DNA of 46,835 bases from Deltaproteobacteria bacterium. Its GTDB lineage: Bacteria > Myxococcota_A > Polyangia > Polyangiales > Ga0077539. The translations under genes and the position numbers were made by a program. Every line of letters begins with the position of its first letter. Within the stretch, counting starts at the first letter, position 1. Below the pieces are notes generated by a model, which did not search any database, was not told the origin of the DNA, and was given only the letters and a program-made list of their open reading frames with translations. Positions 24,501-31,709 of the stretch are shown here, one piece after another. The DNA is taken from assembly GCA_016218725.1 (NCBI GenBank), contig JACRDB010000148.1, positions 1 to 46,835 of the forward strand, written 5' to 3'.

Positions 24501-24616
24501 CGCAGTCGTCCCTGGCCGCCACCCTCACCGCCACCCCGCGCACCCACATGCTCTACGTGGACGGCTTCGCCCCGGGCTCCCTCGGGGCCTACACCCTCCG
24601 CGTCACCCGCCCGTGA
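21554..24616 (+). CDS. Large Cys-rich repeat lipoprotein
   Basis: A 1020-residue predicted surface lipoprotein. The signal peptide ends at the lipobox LLAACG. A Thr/Asp/Pro-rich linker (about 25-120) includes three GAPQDT repeats. Residues 120-745 are Cys-rich: two short knottin-like units, then at least seven units of about 50 residues marked by GCEVN or GCETN, followed by HCGxCGxxC and GTCxxGFxxCD. The C-terminal 270 residues have no Cys repeats and contain two beta-rich domains resembling bacterial pre-peptidase (PPC) domains (FVYADAFTDRGTFDSVLFF and PRTHMLYVDGF). Similar myxobacterial proteins have been mislabelled as enzymes; a structural or adhesive surface role is more sensible. It converges with the aminotransferase and overlaps its 3' end by 14 bases. 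Confidence 0.85.
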   Translation: MRQLEKVRRGSLAYALGALLAACGPSTSNTPPPTTDTGAGDTGAADTAAEDTAVADTGAPQDTGAPQDTGAPQDSGGGDTAVADSTSMDSTPEDSTPPPDGDPDAADTTPEDTTPTDGMTGECRASTDCAGSMGGPVCDTATNRCVACTAAEDVCPVGQYCAMNRCAPGCRNAMDCGSSGGTMRCDTATHMCVGCTMDDDCALGSVCRMGSCVPGCTATHGCGAGSTCCSGTCANTQTSAAHCGGCGVAVPAGRVCCSGAPVDAQTSAAHCGGCGMACTVANGTAGCAAGRCTVASCAAGFADCDMNPANGCEVNTASSVANCGGCGMRCTAGAGAEPRCAMGRCGYACTAGSGLADCNMMGADGCETNVATNAMNCGRCGNACPGGMNATPSCAASACGITCMTGFGNCNSMAADGCETNTRTSPSHCGACGRACASRNAASTCTDGTCGLGACNTGFANCNTTASDGCEVNTRTDRNNCGMCGNRCSASAICFNGTCTNLCVPPLAICGELCADLQTDENNCGVCGTRCPATVTSGTTECVTGACRVTCARGTGDCDRSLGNGCEVNTRTSLAHCGACGNACSFPNAAAACINGACVLGTCTAGFADCDGNPANGCEVNLRTDRLHCGACNAACNLANGASSCVAGACALGTCNAGFGNCDSAGATGCEVDTTVSSLHCGRCGAPCRVGEACSAGACVSVCPTGSTFCAGGCYPNARFRTDPTNCGACGTRCARGQACVAGSCVAGPPVNDGPAGALPVNMALTSSNIVGASTVGASNSLPVPCLTGSVAVGADVFYRFTLTRREFVYADAFTDRGTFDSVLFFAQAEAGGGATAVPSAFAGDRVCNDDSERICTGTSLGSSVFTALNPGTYYLVLSGYGSATGSVTIHFEHLPVGAGTLQALASGMSTITGTTSGAGTLSSLTCGGAGPENNYFWVTCPGVGAGALTAETCGTAAFDTVLHVRTGAGEHNCNDEGATCAPQSSLAATLTATPRTHMLYVDGFAPGSLGAYTLRVTRP
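21722..21775 (+). repeat. 18-bp tandem repeat, three units, in the lipoprotein linker
   Basis: Three near-identical 18-base units (ACCGGCGCGCCGCAGGAC, one G/A difference) encode TGAPQD repeats in the linker after the lipobox. The copy number is a likely site of length variation. Confidence 0.8.
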
Positions 24617-25799
24617 GCCACCGGGCCACGCGCTCGACGTCGTCGGGCGCGTGGTACCCGTGCAGCGCCACCCGGAGGTAGCCCTCCCTCGCCGTCGCCA
24701 GGATCCCCCGGGAGCGCCCCTCGGCCAGCACCCCGGGGCGCTCCTCCAGCGCCACGATGGGCCCCACCCGGCCCGCCTCCCACAGCGCCAGGAGGCGCCT
24801 CGCCTCGTCGTCCCAGGCGCTCCCTCGGAGCGCCCCGAGGAGCCCCCGGGTGAGCCCCCGGACGTGGGCCTCGATGGCCCCCACCCCCGCCGCCGCAAGC
24901 GTCTCCAGGGACGCCGCCAGCGCCGCGCAGGAGAGGAGGTTCGGCCCCCCGTGCTCCAGGCGCGTCCCGTCGCGCTTCCAGGGTCGGGTGAAGTCCGTGC
25001 ACGGGCGCGTGAAATCCACCGAGCCCTCCACGCCGAGCCAGCCCCCGGGGGGGCTCAGGGACTGCCGTAACTCCGCGGAAGTCCACAGGAATCCAAGTCC
25101 CTGCGGCGCCAGCAGGCCCTTGTGCCCGCCGGTGGCGAACGCAGCGCATGCCTCCAGGGACGGCACGCGCGTGCCCGCGCCCTGGATGCCGTCCACCACG
25201 AGGGTCACGCCCCGCGCGCGGCAGCCCCGCCCCAGGCGCTCCAGGTCCAGCACAAGGCCGTCTTGAAAGCGCACCCAGGAGGCGGCCAGCACGCGCGTTT
25301 TGGGGCCTACCGCCGCCAGGAGCGCCCCCTCGGGGTCGAAGCCCGCGCGCCGCGCGTCGGGCCGGGTGGAGGGCTCCCCCGCGGCGCGGTGGCCCTCCCA
25401 CAGCGGGACCTCCCTCACGGTGACCCCGCGGCGGTCCAGACAGCGCCAGGGCCACGCGTTGGAGGGGAACTCCCCGAGGGGCGACAGCACCTCGTCGCCG
25501 GGCTCCCAGGGGAAGCCCTGGGCCACGGTCACCAGCCCGCTGGTGGTCGTGGGCACGAGCGTGATGTCCTCCGCCAGGGCCCCCACCACCGCCGCCGCGG
25601 ACGCCCTGGCCGCCGCGGGGATCCCCAGGAAATCGTCCGGGAAGCGCAGGGTCCAGGGCCTGGTCTCGCAGGGCAGGAGCCTGGCCACGGCCTCCGTGGC
25701 CGCCCGAGGCACCGGCCCCTCGGCGCAGTGCATCACCCACAGGAGCGAAGGGTCCAGCGCGAAGAGCTGAGGGTCCAGCGGCGGCATCCCTGGGAACAT
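24603..25799 (-). CDS. Class-V PLP-dependent aminotransferase family protein
   Basis: A 398-residue fold-type I PLP enzyme of the class-V family (NifS/isopenicillin-N-epimerase-like). The PLP Lys is K227 in ATGGHKGLLAPQGLG, with the ring-stacking/aspartate segment VVDGIQGAGT (D203) and the phosphate-contact segment LVPTTTSGLV near residue 82. It lacks a Cys-containing active loop typical of cysteine desulfurases at the expected place, so an aminotransferase, lyase or epimerase is more likely; the substrate is unknown. The ATG at 25799 has AAGGTG four bases upstream and is preferred to the ATG at 25787. It is divergent from queC across 45 bases. Its 3' end overlaps the converging Cys-rich lipoprotein gene by 14 bases. 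Confidence 0.85.
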   Translation of the reverse strand: MFPGMPPLDPQLFALDPSLLWVMHCAEGPVPRAATEAVARLLPCETRPWTLRFPDDFLGIPAAARASAAAVVGALAEDITLVPTTTSGLVTVAQGFPWEPGDEVLSPLGEFPSNAWPWRCLDRRGVTVREVPLWEGHRAAGEPSTRPDARRAGFDPEGALLAAVGPKTRVLAASWVRFQDGLVLDLERLGRGCRARGVTLVVDGIQGAGTRVPSLEACAAFATGGHKGLLAPQGLGFLWTSAELRQSLSPPGGWLGVEGSVDFTRPCTDFTRPWKRDGTRLEHGGPNLLSCAALAASLETLAAAGVGAIEAHVRGLTRGLLGALRGSAWDDEARRLLALWEAGRVGPIVALEERPGVLAEGRSRGILATAREGYLRVALHGYHAPDDVERVARWLTGG

Positions 25800-25844
25800 A
25801 CACACCTTGACGGGGGCCCCGCACCAGAGGGACCGTTCGCCCCC

Positions 25845-26549
25845 GTGACAGCTCCCCTCGCGGTGGTGTCCCTCTCCGGAGGGATGGACTCGTGCGTGAC
25901 CGCGGCCGTGGCCCGGAGCCTGGGCCATGACCTCTGCCTCCTCCACGCGGACTACGGCCAGCGCACCGAGGCCCGCGAAGCCCAGGCCTTCCACGCCATC
26001 GCCGAGCACTACCAGGTGCCCCACAAGCGCAGACTTGTGGTCTCCCTGGAGGGGCTTCGCGCCGTGGGGGGGAGCGCCCTGACGGACCGCGCGATCCCGC
26101 TGCCGGAGGGCGCCCTGGACCGCGAGGGCATCCCTGCGAGCTACGTGCCCTTCCGCAACGCGCATCTGTTGTCCCTGGCCACGAGCTGGGCCGAGGTGCT
26201 GGGCGCCCGGGACATCTTCGTGGGCTTCGTCGAGGAGGACTCCTCGGGGTACCCGGACTGCCGGGAGGCCTTCCTGCGGGCCTTCGAGGCGGCCGCGAGG
26301 CTGGGCACGCGGCCGGAGACCCGGCCCACGTTCCACGCGCCGCTCATGCACCGGGACAAGGCCGCCATCGTGCGCCTGGGGGTGTCCCTGGGCGCGCCGC
26401 TGGCCCTCACCTGGAGCTGCTACGACGGGGAGACTGTCGCCTGCGGGCGTTGTGACAGTTGCCTCCTGCGCCTCCGGGGCTTCCACGGCGCGGCCGTCCC
26501 GGACCCGATCCCCTACGCCCGGGTCCCGGAGCGCTTCAAGGTAGGGTAG
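25845..26549 (+). CDS. queC: 7-cyano-7-deazaguanine synthase
   Basis: A 234-residue enzyme that converts 7-carboxy-7-deazaguanine to preQ0 in queuosine synthesis, using ATP and ammonia. The PP-loop SGGMDS is at residues 11-16, the conserved LHADYGQR at about 38, and the zinc site is formed by C192, C200, C203 and C206 in the C-terminal CYDGETVACGRCDSC block. The start is GTG with AGAGGGA about 12 bases upstream. queF follows 11 bases later, so the two pathway enzymes are co-transcribed. QueD and QueE are not in the window. Confidence 0.96.
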   Translation: MTAPLAVVSLSGGMDSCVTAAVARSLGHDLCLLHADYGQRTEAREAQAFHAIAEHYQVPHKRRLVVSLEGLRAVGGSALTDRAIPLPEGALDREGIPASYVPFRNAHLLSLATSWAEVLGARDIFVGFVEEDSSGYPDCREAFLRAFEAAARLGTRPETRPTFHAPLMHRDKAAIVRLGVSLGAPLALTWSCYDGETVACGRCDSCLLRLRGFHGAAVPDPIPYARVPERFKVG

Positions 26550-26560
26550 GAAGGCCCCCC

Positions 26561-26974
26561 ATGGCACGCAAGAAGCTCCCCCCGACGGCCACCCTGGACC
26601 CGTTGCCCCGGCGTACGGTCACCCGCCCGAGCAGCCGGTTGGAGACCTTCGCGTCCCCGAGGCCCGGGAGGGTCTTCGAGGTGGTCTTCGAGACCGAGGA
26701 GTTCACGTGCCTGTGCCCCATGACGGGGCAGCCGGACTTCGCCCGGCTCAAGATCACCTATGTCCCCGACCAGCTCTGCATCGAGAGCAAGAGCCTGAAG
26801 CTCTACCTCTGGAGCTACCGCGACCGCGGGGCCTTCCACGAAGCGGTCACCAACCAGCTCCTGGACGACCTGGTGGCCGCCGCGAGGCCCCGGTGGCTGC
26901 GCGTCGAGGGAGATTTCCTCGTGCGGGGTGGAGTCCGCACCCGGGTCAGCGCGGAGCACGGACACCGACCGTAG
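26561..26974 (+). CDS. queF: NADPH-dependent preQ1 synthase (7-cyano-7-deazaguanine reductase)
   Basis: A 137-residue type-I (short) QueF. It reduces the nitrile of preQ0 to the amine of preQ1 with NADPH. The catalytic motif LCPMTGQPDF holds the Cys nucleophile (C52) and Asp (D59), and the QueF signature ESKSLKLYLWSYRDRGAFHE with the conserved Glu and His follows. The tunnelling-fold length agrees with the type-I family. The ATG at 26561 lies 11 bases after queC and fits an operon carrying the last two preQ1 steps. Confidence 0.96.
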   Translation: MARKKLPPTATLDPLPRRTVTRPSSRLETFASPRPGRVFEVVFETEEFTCLCPMTGQPDFARLKITYVPDQLCIESKSLKLYLWSYRDRGAFHEAVTNQLLDDLVAAARPRWLRVEGDFLVRGGVRTRVSAEHGHRP

Positions 26975-27012
26975 TTGCCACCGGCGACGGTGTGTTGTTA
27001 CAGCTTGTGGCG

Positions 27013-29019
27013 ATGTCGTCCGCCGCGCCGAAGACCCTGCACCCGTCGCCGGACCGTATCGGTCGCTACGAGGTGCTCGGGCTCCTGGGCAGCGGGGGGA
27101 TGGCCAACGTGTGGCTCGGGCGCCTGCGCGCAGGGCAGAGCTTCGAGCGCCTGGTGGCCATCAAGGTGCTGCACCCGCACCTGGCCGAGGACGAGGTCTT
27201 CGCGCAGATGTTCGAAGACGAGGCCCGGGTGGCCGCCAGGCTCCACCACCCGAACGTGGTGCCCATTCTGGAACTCGGCGGCGGCGCCCCGGAGGACCCG
27301 TCACCCCGGCAGCTCTACCTGGTGATGGACTACATCGAAGGGGACACCCTGGCGGCGGTGCAGTCCGTGGCGTCCCGGGCCCGTCGGGGGATCCCCCTCG
27401 GGATCGTGCTCCGGGTGGTGCTCGACGCCCTCGGGGGCCTGGACGCCGCCCACCACCTCACGGGCCCCGACGGCAAGCCCCTGAACCTGGTCCACCGGGA
27501 CGTGTCCCCGCAGAACATTCTTGTTGGCTCCGACGGGGTCGCCAGGCTCACGGATTTTGGCATCGCCCGCGCCGACGGCGTGCGCTCCACCACCCGCGCC
27601 GGGGCCCTGAAGGGCAAGGCCGCGTTCATGGCCCCGGAGCAGCTCACCAACGAGCCCCTGGACCACCGCGCGGACGTCTTCGCCATGGGGGTCACCCTCT
27701 GGGAGGCCATCGGGCTCCGGCGGATGTTCCCCGAGAGGGCCGACCTGGGGAGCTTCACCAGCGTGTCCCGGGAGCCCTACCAGGCCCTCCAGGGCTTCGT
27801 CCAGGACGTGCCCGAGGCCCTCGACGCCATCTGCGCCACGGCCGTCTCGCCCCAGCCGCGCAACCGCTTCGCCTCCGCCGGGGCCATGCTCGAAGCCATC
27901 GAGCGAGACCTGCGCGCGCACCTCGCCAGCCACCGCGAGGTCGCCCGGCTCATGGCCGCCGTGGCCGCCCCAAAGGTCCGCCGAGAGCGGGCCCTGATCC
28001 TCGCCGCCAACGCGCCGCCAAAACCCACCCCCTCGGACCCGCCCCTGGACCCGGAGCCCGCGCTCCTGGGTGCGGCGAGCGCCCCGCAGGGCATGGACCC
28101 CGCACCCGAAGCGTCGGAGCTTCCCGCTCCCCTGGCGGTGACCGTGGTGGCGGTGCCCGAGGCATCGGTCACCGAGGAGCGAGCGAGCATTCCGTCTCCG
28201 GAGAGCGTACTGGAGAGTCGGGTACGGCCCCCGGCGCCTGTCGCGCGGGACCTTGATGGTGAGGGCGGGACGCTGGTGCACCCTCGGGCCACGCTGGCGC
28301 CTCCCGGGGGGCGGGGGTGGCGTCCGCCGAGTCCTGCCCACGGGACCGGGCGCCCTCCGCAGGAGGTCAAGAAGCGCCCGACGACGCTCCCTCCGGGCTT
28401 CCTGGCGCGGGCGCCGGTGGCGACGCCTCCGTCGGGCACCTCGCGGCTGCGAGCGCCCACGAGGCCGCCGTTGCCGTCGCCGACGCCCACGCTCCCGTCG
28501 TCGGCGCCGCCCGCCGCGCCGAAGCGCACGGAGCCGGCGTTCCTGCCGCGGAGGATCTCGTCGGCGCCGCCGGAGCCGACGAACCCCGCGGTGCACACGC
28601 CCGCGAGCGCCACGGCCGCGCCGCCCGCGGGCCCCGCTGCGCACCCTCCCGCGAGCCCCGCGCCGCCGGCGCCGTTCGAGCTTCGGGCCAGCGGGCCTTC
28701 GCAGGAGCCGGAGCCCATCCCCCTGGTGGCGCAGGTGCCGACGCTGGCGGTGCTCGAAGCGGAGATCCCCGTGGAGGACGAGCCCGAGGCCCCTGCGTCG
28801 CTCCTGGACCTGGAGGCTCCGTTGAAGGTCCCGGCCCTGGGCCCGCCGGACCCGGTGCAGCTCACCCTGGAGGCCGTGGGCTACAGCGCCCCGGCGCGGG
28901 AGGTACGGAGCGAGCCCCCGGAGGACGACGGGTCCTTCAAGGTCGGGCTCCTCCTCGGGGTGGGGGTGAGCCTGCTGGTTGGGCTCGTGCTGCTCCTGCC
29001 GAGGCTCCTCGGGCCCTAG
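27013..29019 (+). CDS. PknB-like Ser/Thr protein kinase with C-terminal membrane anchor
   Basis: A 668-residue Hanks-type kinase. The Gly loop is GSGGMANV (27-34), catalytic Lys K51 in VAIKVL, HRDVSPQN at 161-168, DFGIAR at 181-186 and APEQL at 208-212; all catalytic residues are present, so it should be active. HRDVSPQN is typical of myxobacterial kinases. The kinase domain ends near residue 300. A Pro/Ala-rich, probably disordered region of about 300 residues follows, and one transmembrane helix near 646-666 (LLLGVGVSLLVGLVLLLP) anchors the protein, placing the kinase in the cytoplasm with almost nothing outside. The ATG at 27013 lies 38 bases after queF. There is no sensor domain, so regulation must come from partners. 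Confidence 0.93.
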   Translation: MSSAAPKTLHPSPDRIGRYEVLGLLGSGGMANVWLGRLRAGQSFERLVAIKVLHPHLAEDEVFAQMFEDEARVAARLHHPNVVPILELGGGAPEDPSPRQLYLVMDYIEGDTLAAVQSVASRARRGIPLGIVLRVVLDALGGLDAAHHLTGPDGKPLNLVHRDVSPQNILVGSDGVARLTDFGIARADGVRSTTRAGALKGKAAFMAPEQLTNEPLDHRADVFAMGVTLWEAIGLRRMFPERADLGSFTSVSREPYQALQGFVQDVPEALDAICATAVSPQPRNRFASAGAMLEAIERDLRAHLASHREVARLMAAVAAPKVRRERALILAANAPPKPTPSDPPLDPEPALLGAASAPQGMDPAPEASELPAPLAVTVVAVPEASVTEERASIPSPESVLESRVRPPAPVARDLDGEGGTLVHPRATLAPPGGRGWRPPSPAHGTGRPPQEVKKRPTTLPPGFLARAPVATPPSGTSRLRAPTRPPLPSPTPTLPSSAPPAAPKRTEPAFLPRRISSAPPEPTNPAVHTPASATAAPPAGPAAHPPASPAPPAPFELRASGPSQEPEPIPLVAQVPTLAVLEAEIPVEDEPEAPASLLDLEAPLKVPALGPPDPVQLTLEAVGYSAPAREVRSEPPEDDGSFKVGLLLGVGVSLLVGLVLLLPRLLGP

Positions 29020-29056
29020 CACCGCGGCAGGCGCTTCGTCCTAAGGGTCACGGCGG

Positions 29057-29078
29057 GGGCTGCACGGACGCGCAGCCC
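29057..29078 (+). terminator. Hairpin downstream of the kinase gene
   Basis: A 7-bp stem GGGCTGC/GCAGCCC with an eight-base loop lies 38 bases past the kinase stop. There is no T-run, so its role as a terminator is plausible but not certain. Confidence 0.4.
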
Positions 29079-29176
29079 GCACGGCGCGGTCACGGGGCGG
29101 ACGCCCATCGGCTGCGGTGACCTCACCGCGGCGAACGCCCCGCGCCCCCGTCCATCCCAGCCCCGCGACGATGAGC

Positions 29177-29408
29177 TCAGCTCCTGCGAAACCGCACGTA
29201 GTCGTTCTCGTCAGCGTCGGTCGCAGCCTCGACGGTGTAGGTGCCCGGCGCGAGGTGGATCACTCCGACGCCCGAGGTAGCGCAGCTCCGTGCAAGGATC
29301 TTCTTCGCCCGGGAACGCCGAGTCGAACAAGAAGATCCTGCCATCTTCAAGGGTCAGTGTGGTTGTCCCGTCAGGAGCGCGTACACTCCCCTCCCATGGA
29401 GCCCCCAT
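29177..29408 (-). pseudogene. Frameshifted remnant of a beta-rich domain gene
   Basis: On the minus strand, one frame reads APDGTTTLTLEDGRIFLF ... PCTELRYLG and, after a shift near 29280, the next frame continues VGVIHLAPGTYTVEAATD to ENDYVRFRRS and a stop at 29177. The joined peptide of about 75 residues resembles the end of a PPC-type or carbohydrate-binding beta domain (LAPGTYTVE is typical). Its 5' part is missing and overlaps the start of the plus-strand hydrolase gene. It is read as a decayed 3' fragment. Confidence 0.5.
29382..29387 (+). promoter_or_regulatory. -10-like TACACT before the hydrolase-like lipoprotein gene
   Basis: TACACT ends eight bases before the ATG at 29396 and the gap is CCCCTCCC, without a Shine-Dalgarno. 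This is the same leaderless layout seen at 9360 and elsewhere. Confidence 0.5.
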
Positions 29409-30460
29409 GGCCTGTCCGATGGTTCGGTCCCTTGAAGCGACCGCGCCAGTGGCTCTTCGCCCTGGGGGCGCTCATCGGTTGTGGAGACAGCGCCGACGGT
29501 CCCTCCGCCGGGGATGCATTCGATGTCGTCACAGAATCCACCGACGGCGGCTTCCGCGAGGATTTACAGGACATTATAACCAATACGATAACGGATACGA
29601 TAACTGACCTCGCAGAGACGTCCGATGTAGCCTCCGCGGACCGGAGCGATGCCTCAAGAGACGCCGCCCCTACCCCGCCACCACCAGCACCGCCGCCCCC
29701 ACCCCCGCCTCCGCCGGATTTTGACACGCTCCCCTGGGAGTCCGTGGGGCTTGGGGTCGCCTATCGGGACACCGGGGTGGCCTCGTCGCAGCAGGTGTTT
29801 ATCGGGTATGCAGGCTACGCCGTGCAGGCGGAGTGGTCCCAGGCGTGGGTCTCCAGGCTCTATCACGACGCCTTGCGAGCCTACGGGGTGCGACATGTCT
29901 ACGCCGTCCAGGGTCCCGCCGACGCGGGCTATAGCGCGCGAGAGATAGGCAATTCGCGCTTGATCGCGCACCTCCTCCCGCGCCTGGGCGACGGCGCTCG
30001 AGTCCTGGTCGCGGCGCACTCCAGCGGGAGCTTCGTGGCCCACGAGCTTCTCGGACAGCTCTTTGTCCGGGGCCTGGATCCCGGGCGCCGCACCGCGGGA
30101 CGCGTGGTGTATTACGACCTCGACGGCGGCGGCTCGGGCCTGGACGACGCCATCGTCGGGCAGCTCCGCCGGGGGTACTTTGTCTGGTCCCAGGACGGCC
30201 CCTCGGGCACCCGCTCGCAGAACGCCGCGGGGATGATCGCCCTGGGCGCGCGCTGGCCCCGCGCGGGAGGCGCCGTGCGCGTGGACGCCTCGGGCTCCGG
30301 CTGCCGGGTCGGCGCCGGCTGGTGCATGCACATGACCGTCATCGTGGACCGACCGCACAACCCCGCCGACGCGAGCGTCCGGCTCGACTACACCGGCTTT
30401 GATGACACCCACCGGGTCGTCACCGCATACCTCACCTCCACCGGGTTTGGAGGACCGTGA
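29396..30460 (+). CDS. Alpha/beta-hydrolase-like lipoprotein
   Basis: A 354-residue predicted lipoprotein: a basic N-terminus (MEPPWPVRWFGPLKRPRQW), a hydrophobic stretch and the lipobox ALIGCG. An Asp/Thr-rich linker follows, then a run of Pro residues (about 98-112). The C-terminal 240 residues look like an alpha/beta hydrolase: strand VLVAAHSSGSFVAHELL carries a nucleophile-elbow-like HSSGS, and a late GAGWCMHMTVIVDRP region supplies His candidates. The elbow deviates from GxSxG, so activity is uncertain. The DNA encoding the linker is unusually AT-rich, with attataacc-type runs. It converges with the lipase gene 26 bases away, so two dissimilar hydrolase lipoproteins face each other. Confidence 0.7.
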   Translation: MEPPWPVRWFGPLKRPRQWLFALGALIGCGDSADGPSAGDAFDVVTESTDGGFREDLQDIITNTITDTITDLAETSDVASADRSDASRDAAPTPPPPAPPPPPPPPPDFDTLPWESVGLGVAYRDTGVASSQQVFIGYAGYAVQAEWSQAWVSRLYHDALRAYGVRHVYAVQGPADAGYSAREIGNSRLIAHLLPRLGDGARVLVAAHSSGSFVAHELLGQLFVRGLDPGRRTAGRVVYYDLDGGGSGLDDAIVGQLRRGYFVWSQDGPSGTRSQNAAGMIALGARWPRAGGAVRVDASGSGCRVGAGWCMHMTVIVDRPHNPADASVRLDYTGFDDTHRVVTAYLTSTGFGGP

Positions 30461-30486
30461 CCCTCCCGCGACGCCTGGGAGCGGCC

Positions 30487-31494
30487 TCAATGCCCGCGGG
30501 CGGCGAGGTCAAAGGCCACGGTGCGATAGAAGCGCAGGTGGTCAAAGCCCGTGCGCTCGTTCATCCCCTGGTCGCGGACCTGTCCCACTTCGTCCAGGTG
30601 GTCCGCGGGGATGCAGCCACGGAAGGTGCCCCAGGTGGCGCTGGTGACCGTGGCCATGCCGTCGTTGGGCCGGAGCTCGGCGCCGTGCGCCGTGAGGGCG
30701 GCCATGGGCGCCAGCGTCGGGTCCAGCACGTCGGCCCGGCGAGCTTGCCGGAGCAGACGCCCCATGCAGGCGTTGTAGTCATTGGGCCCCGGGATCCCGG
30801 CGAGGCTGCTCACCCCCGCCCAGGACTGGTAGTACACCCGACGATCGTCCGGGTGCGAGGCGTTGAACGCCGGCGCGCTCGACTCTGCCAGGGCCGTCAT
30901 CGCCGCGCGCACATGGCTGTCCCCGGCGAGCTGGTTGTAGGTGAGCCCCCACGCCGAGGCCAAGGCGTTGACCACCCCGTCGGAGGCGTTCGGCAGGAGC
31001 GAGAGCGCCACGTCCGCCACCCGGGTCCCACGATGAGGCGACGAGATGGTGGTGAGCGAGGCCACCCGGTCCCCGTAGCCAAGCACCGAGATGAGCTCTC
31101 GCGCGTCCAGGCCGCCCATGGAGTGAGCGATGAGGTTCACCCTCCCGGCGCCGGTCTCCGCGAGGGCGCGGTCCACCGTGCCCGCCAGGCTCCGGGCGCG
31201 AACCGCAGGCGAGTCGTAGGGCGGGACGATGGCTACATACACCCGGTGCCCGTCCCGCCGCAGCGCCTCCGCCACACCGTTGAAGCCCCAACGATTGGTG
31301 GGCGAGGCGTCAAAGCCATGGCCCAGGACGATCGGGTACCGCGCCGCGCGCCCCGCGGGCTCCGGGAACAGGTTTCGGGCCGGGAAGAGCGCGATCTGCT
31401 CCTCGGTCTCCGCGGGCCCCTCCGGAGGCATCGCAGCCTCGTCCGGAACGCATGCGGCGAACACAAGAAAGAGGACCAGACGCCGGAGTCTCAT
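30487..31494 (-). CDS. Predicted lipase/esterase lipoprotein (triacylglycerol-lipase-like)
   Basis: A 335-residue alpha/beta hydrolase. The signal peptide ends in a lipobox (LVFAACVP). The oxyanion segment PIVLGHGF lies near residue 55, the nucleophile elbow is AHSMGG (IAHSMGGLDARE), an Asp candidate lies in PNDGMATVTSATWG and the His in IPADHLDEVGQ. This order and spacing match bacterial family-I lipases of the Pseudomonas/Burkholderia type. It would hydrolyse lipids or esters outside the inner membrane. A perfect 11-bp dyad covers the start codon and the -10-like TAGGAT, suggesting tight control. Start chosen at ATG 31494 rather than the longer reading to 31539, which would place residues before the signal peptide. 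Confidence 0.87.
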   Translation of the reverse strand: MRLRRLVLFLVFAACVPDEAAMPPEGPAETEEQIALFPARNLFPEPAGRAARYPIVLGHGFDASPTNRWGFNGVAEALRRDGHRVYVAIVPPYDSPAVRARSLAGTVDRALAETGAGRVNLIAHSMGGLDARELISVLGYGDRVASLTTISSPHRGTRVADVALSLLPNASDGVVNALASAWGLTYNQLAGDSHVRAAMTALAESSAPAFNASHPDDRRVYYQSWAGVSSLAGIPGPNDYNACMGRLLRQARRADVLDPTLAPMAALTAHGAELRPNDGMATVTSATWGTFRGCIPADHLDEVGQVRDQGMNERTGFDHLRFYRTVAFDLAARGH

Positions 31495-31520
31495 GGTGTA
31501 GGTGGGAATCCTACACCATG
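31492..31520 (-). promoter_or_regulatory. Perfect 11-bp dyad over the lipase start codon
   Basis: CATGGTGTAGG-tgggaat-CCTACACCATG: both arms are exact reverse complements with seven bases between. The inner arm contains the lipase ATG and the outer arm overlaps a TAGGAT -10-like hexamer, which lies 13 bases from the ATG. It could be an operator for a dimeric repressor, or fold in the RNA and hide the start. Confidence 0.6.
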
Positions 31521-31656
31521 TTCTATCGCTCCGCAACACCCTCTTCCGGCTTCAGGGTACCGCTGGAGCGTGGGCCCGACGGGCCTGGTATAGGGTCCAC
31601 GATGGCGCTCCGCTGCTCCCACGGAGGAGACGTTCTCACCTTCGCTTGCTGAGTGC

Positions 31657-31662
31657 TAGGGT
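31657..31662 (+). promoter_or_regulatory. Possible -10 element of the SDR-like gene
   Basis: TAGGGT lies 47 bases before the GTG at 31710, leaving room for a leader with the GAGAAGGG Shine-Dalgarno at about 31694-31700. No good -35 is visible, so this is tentative. The remainder of 31521-31709 holds nothing else I can support. Confidence 0.3.
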
Positions 31663-31709
31663 CCTGGCCGACAAGACCCGGCGGATTGGTTGGAGAAGGG
31701 AACCACGGC

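Noticed and set aside
21302..24898. Very long open frames antisense to the Cys-rich lipoprotein gene
   Set aside because: They follow from the strong third-position GC bias; composition is Gly/Ala/Arg-rich with no domain, while the sense frame has a lipobox and regular Cys repeats.
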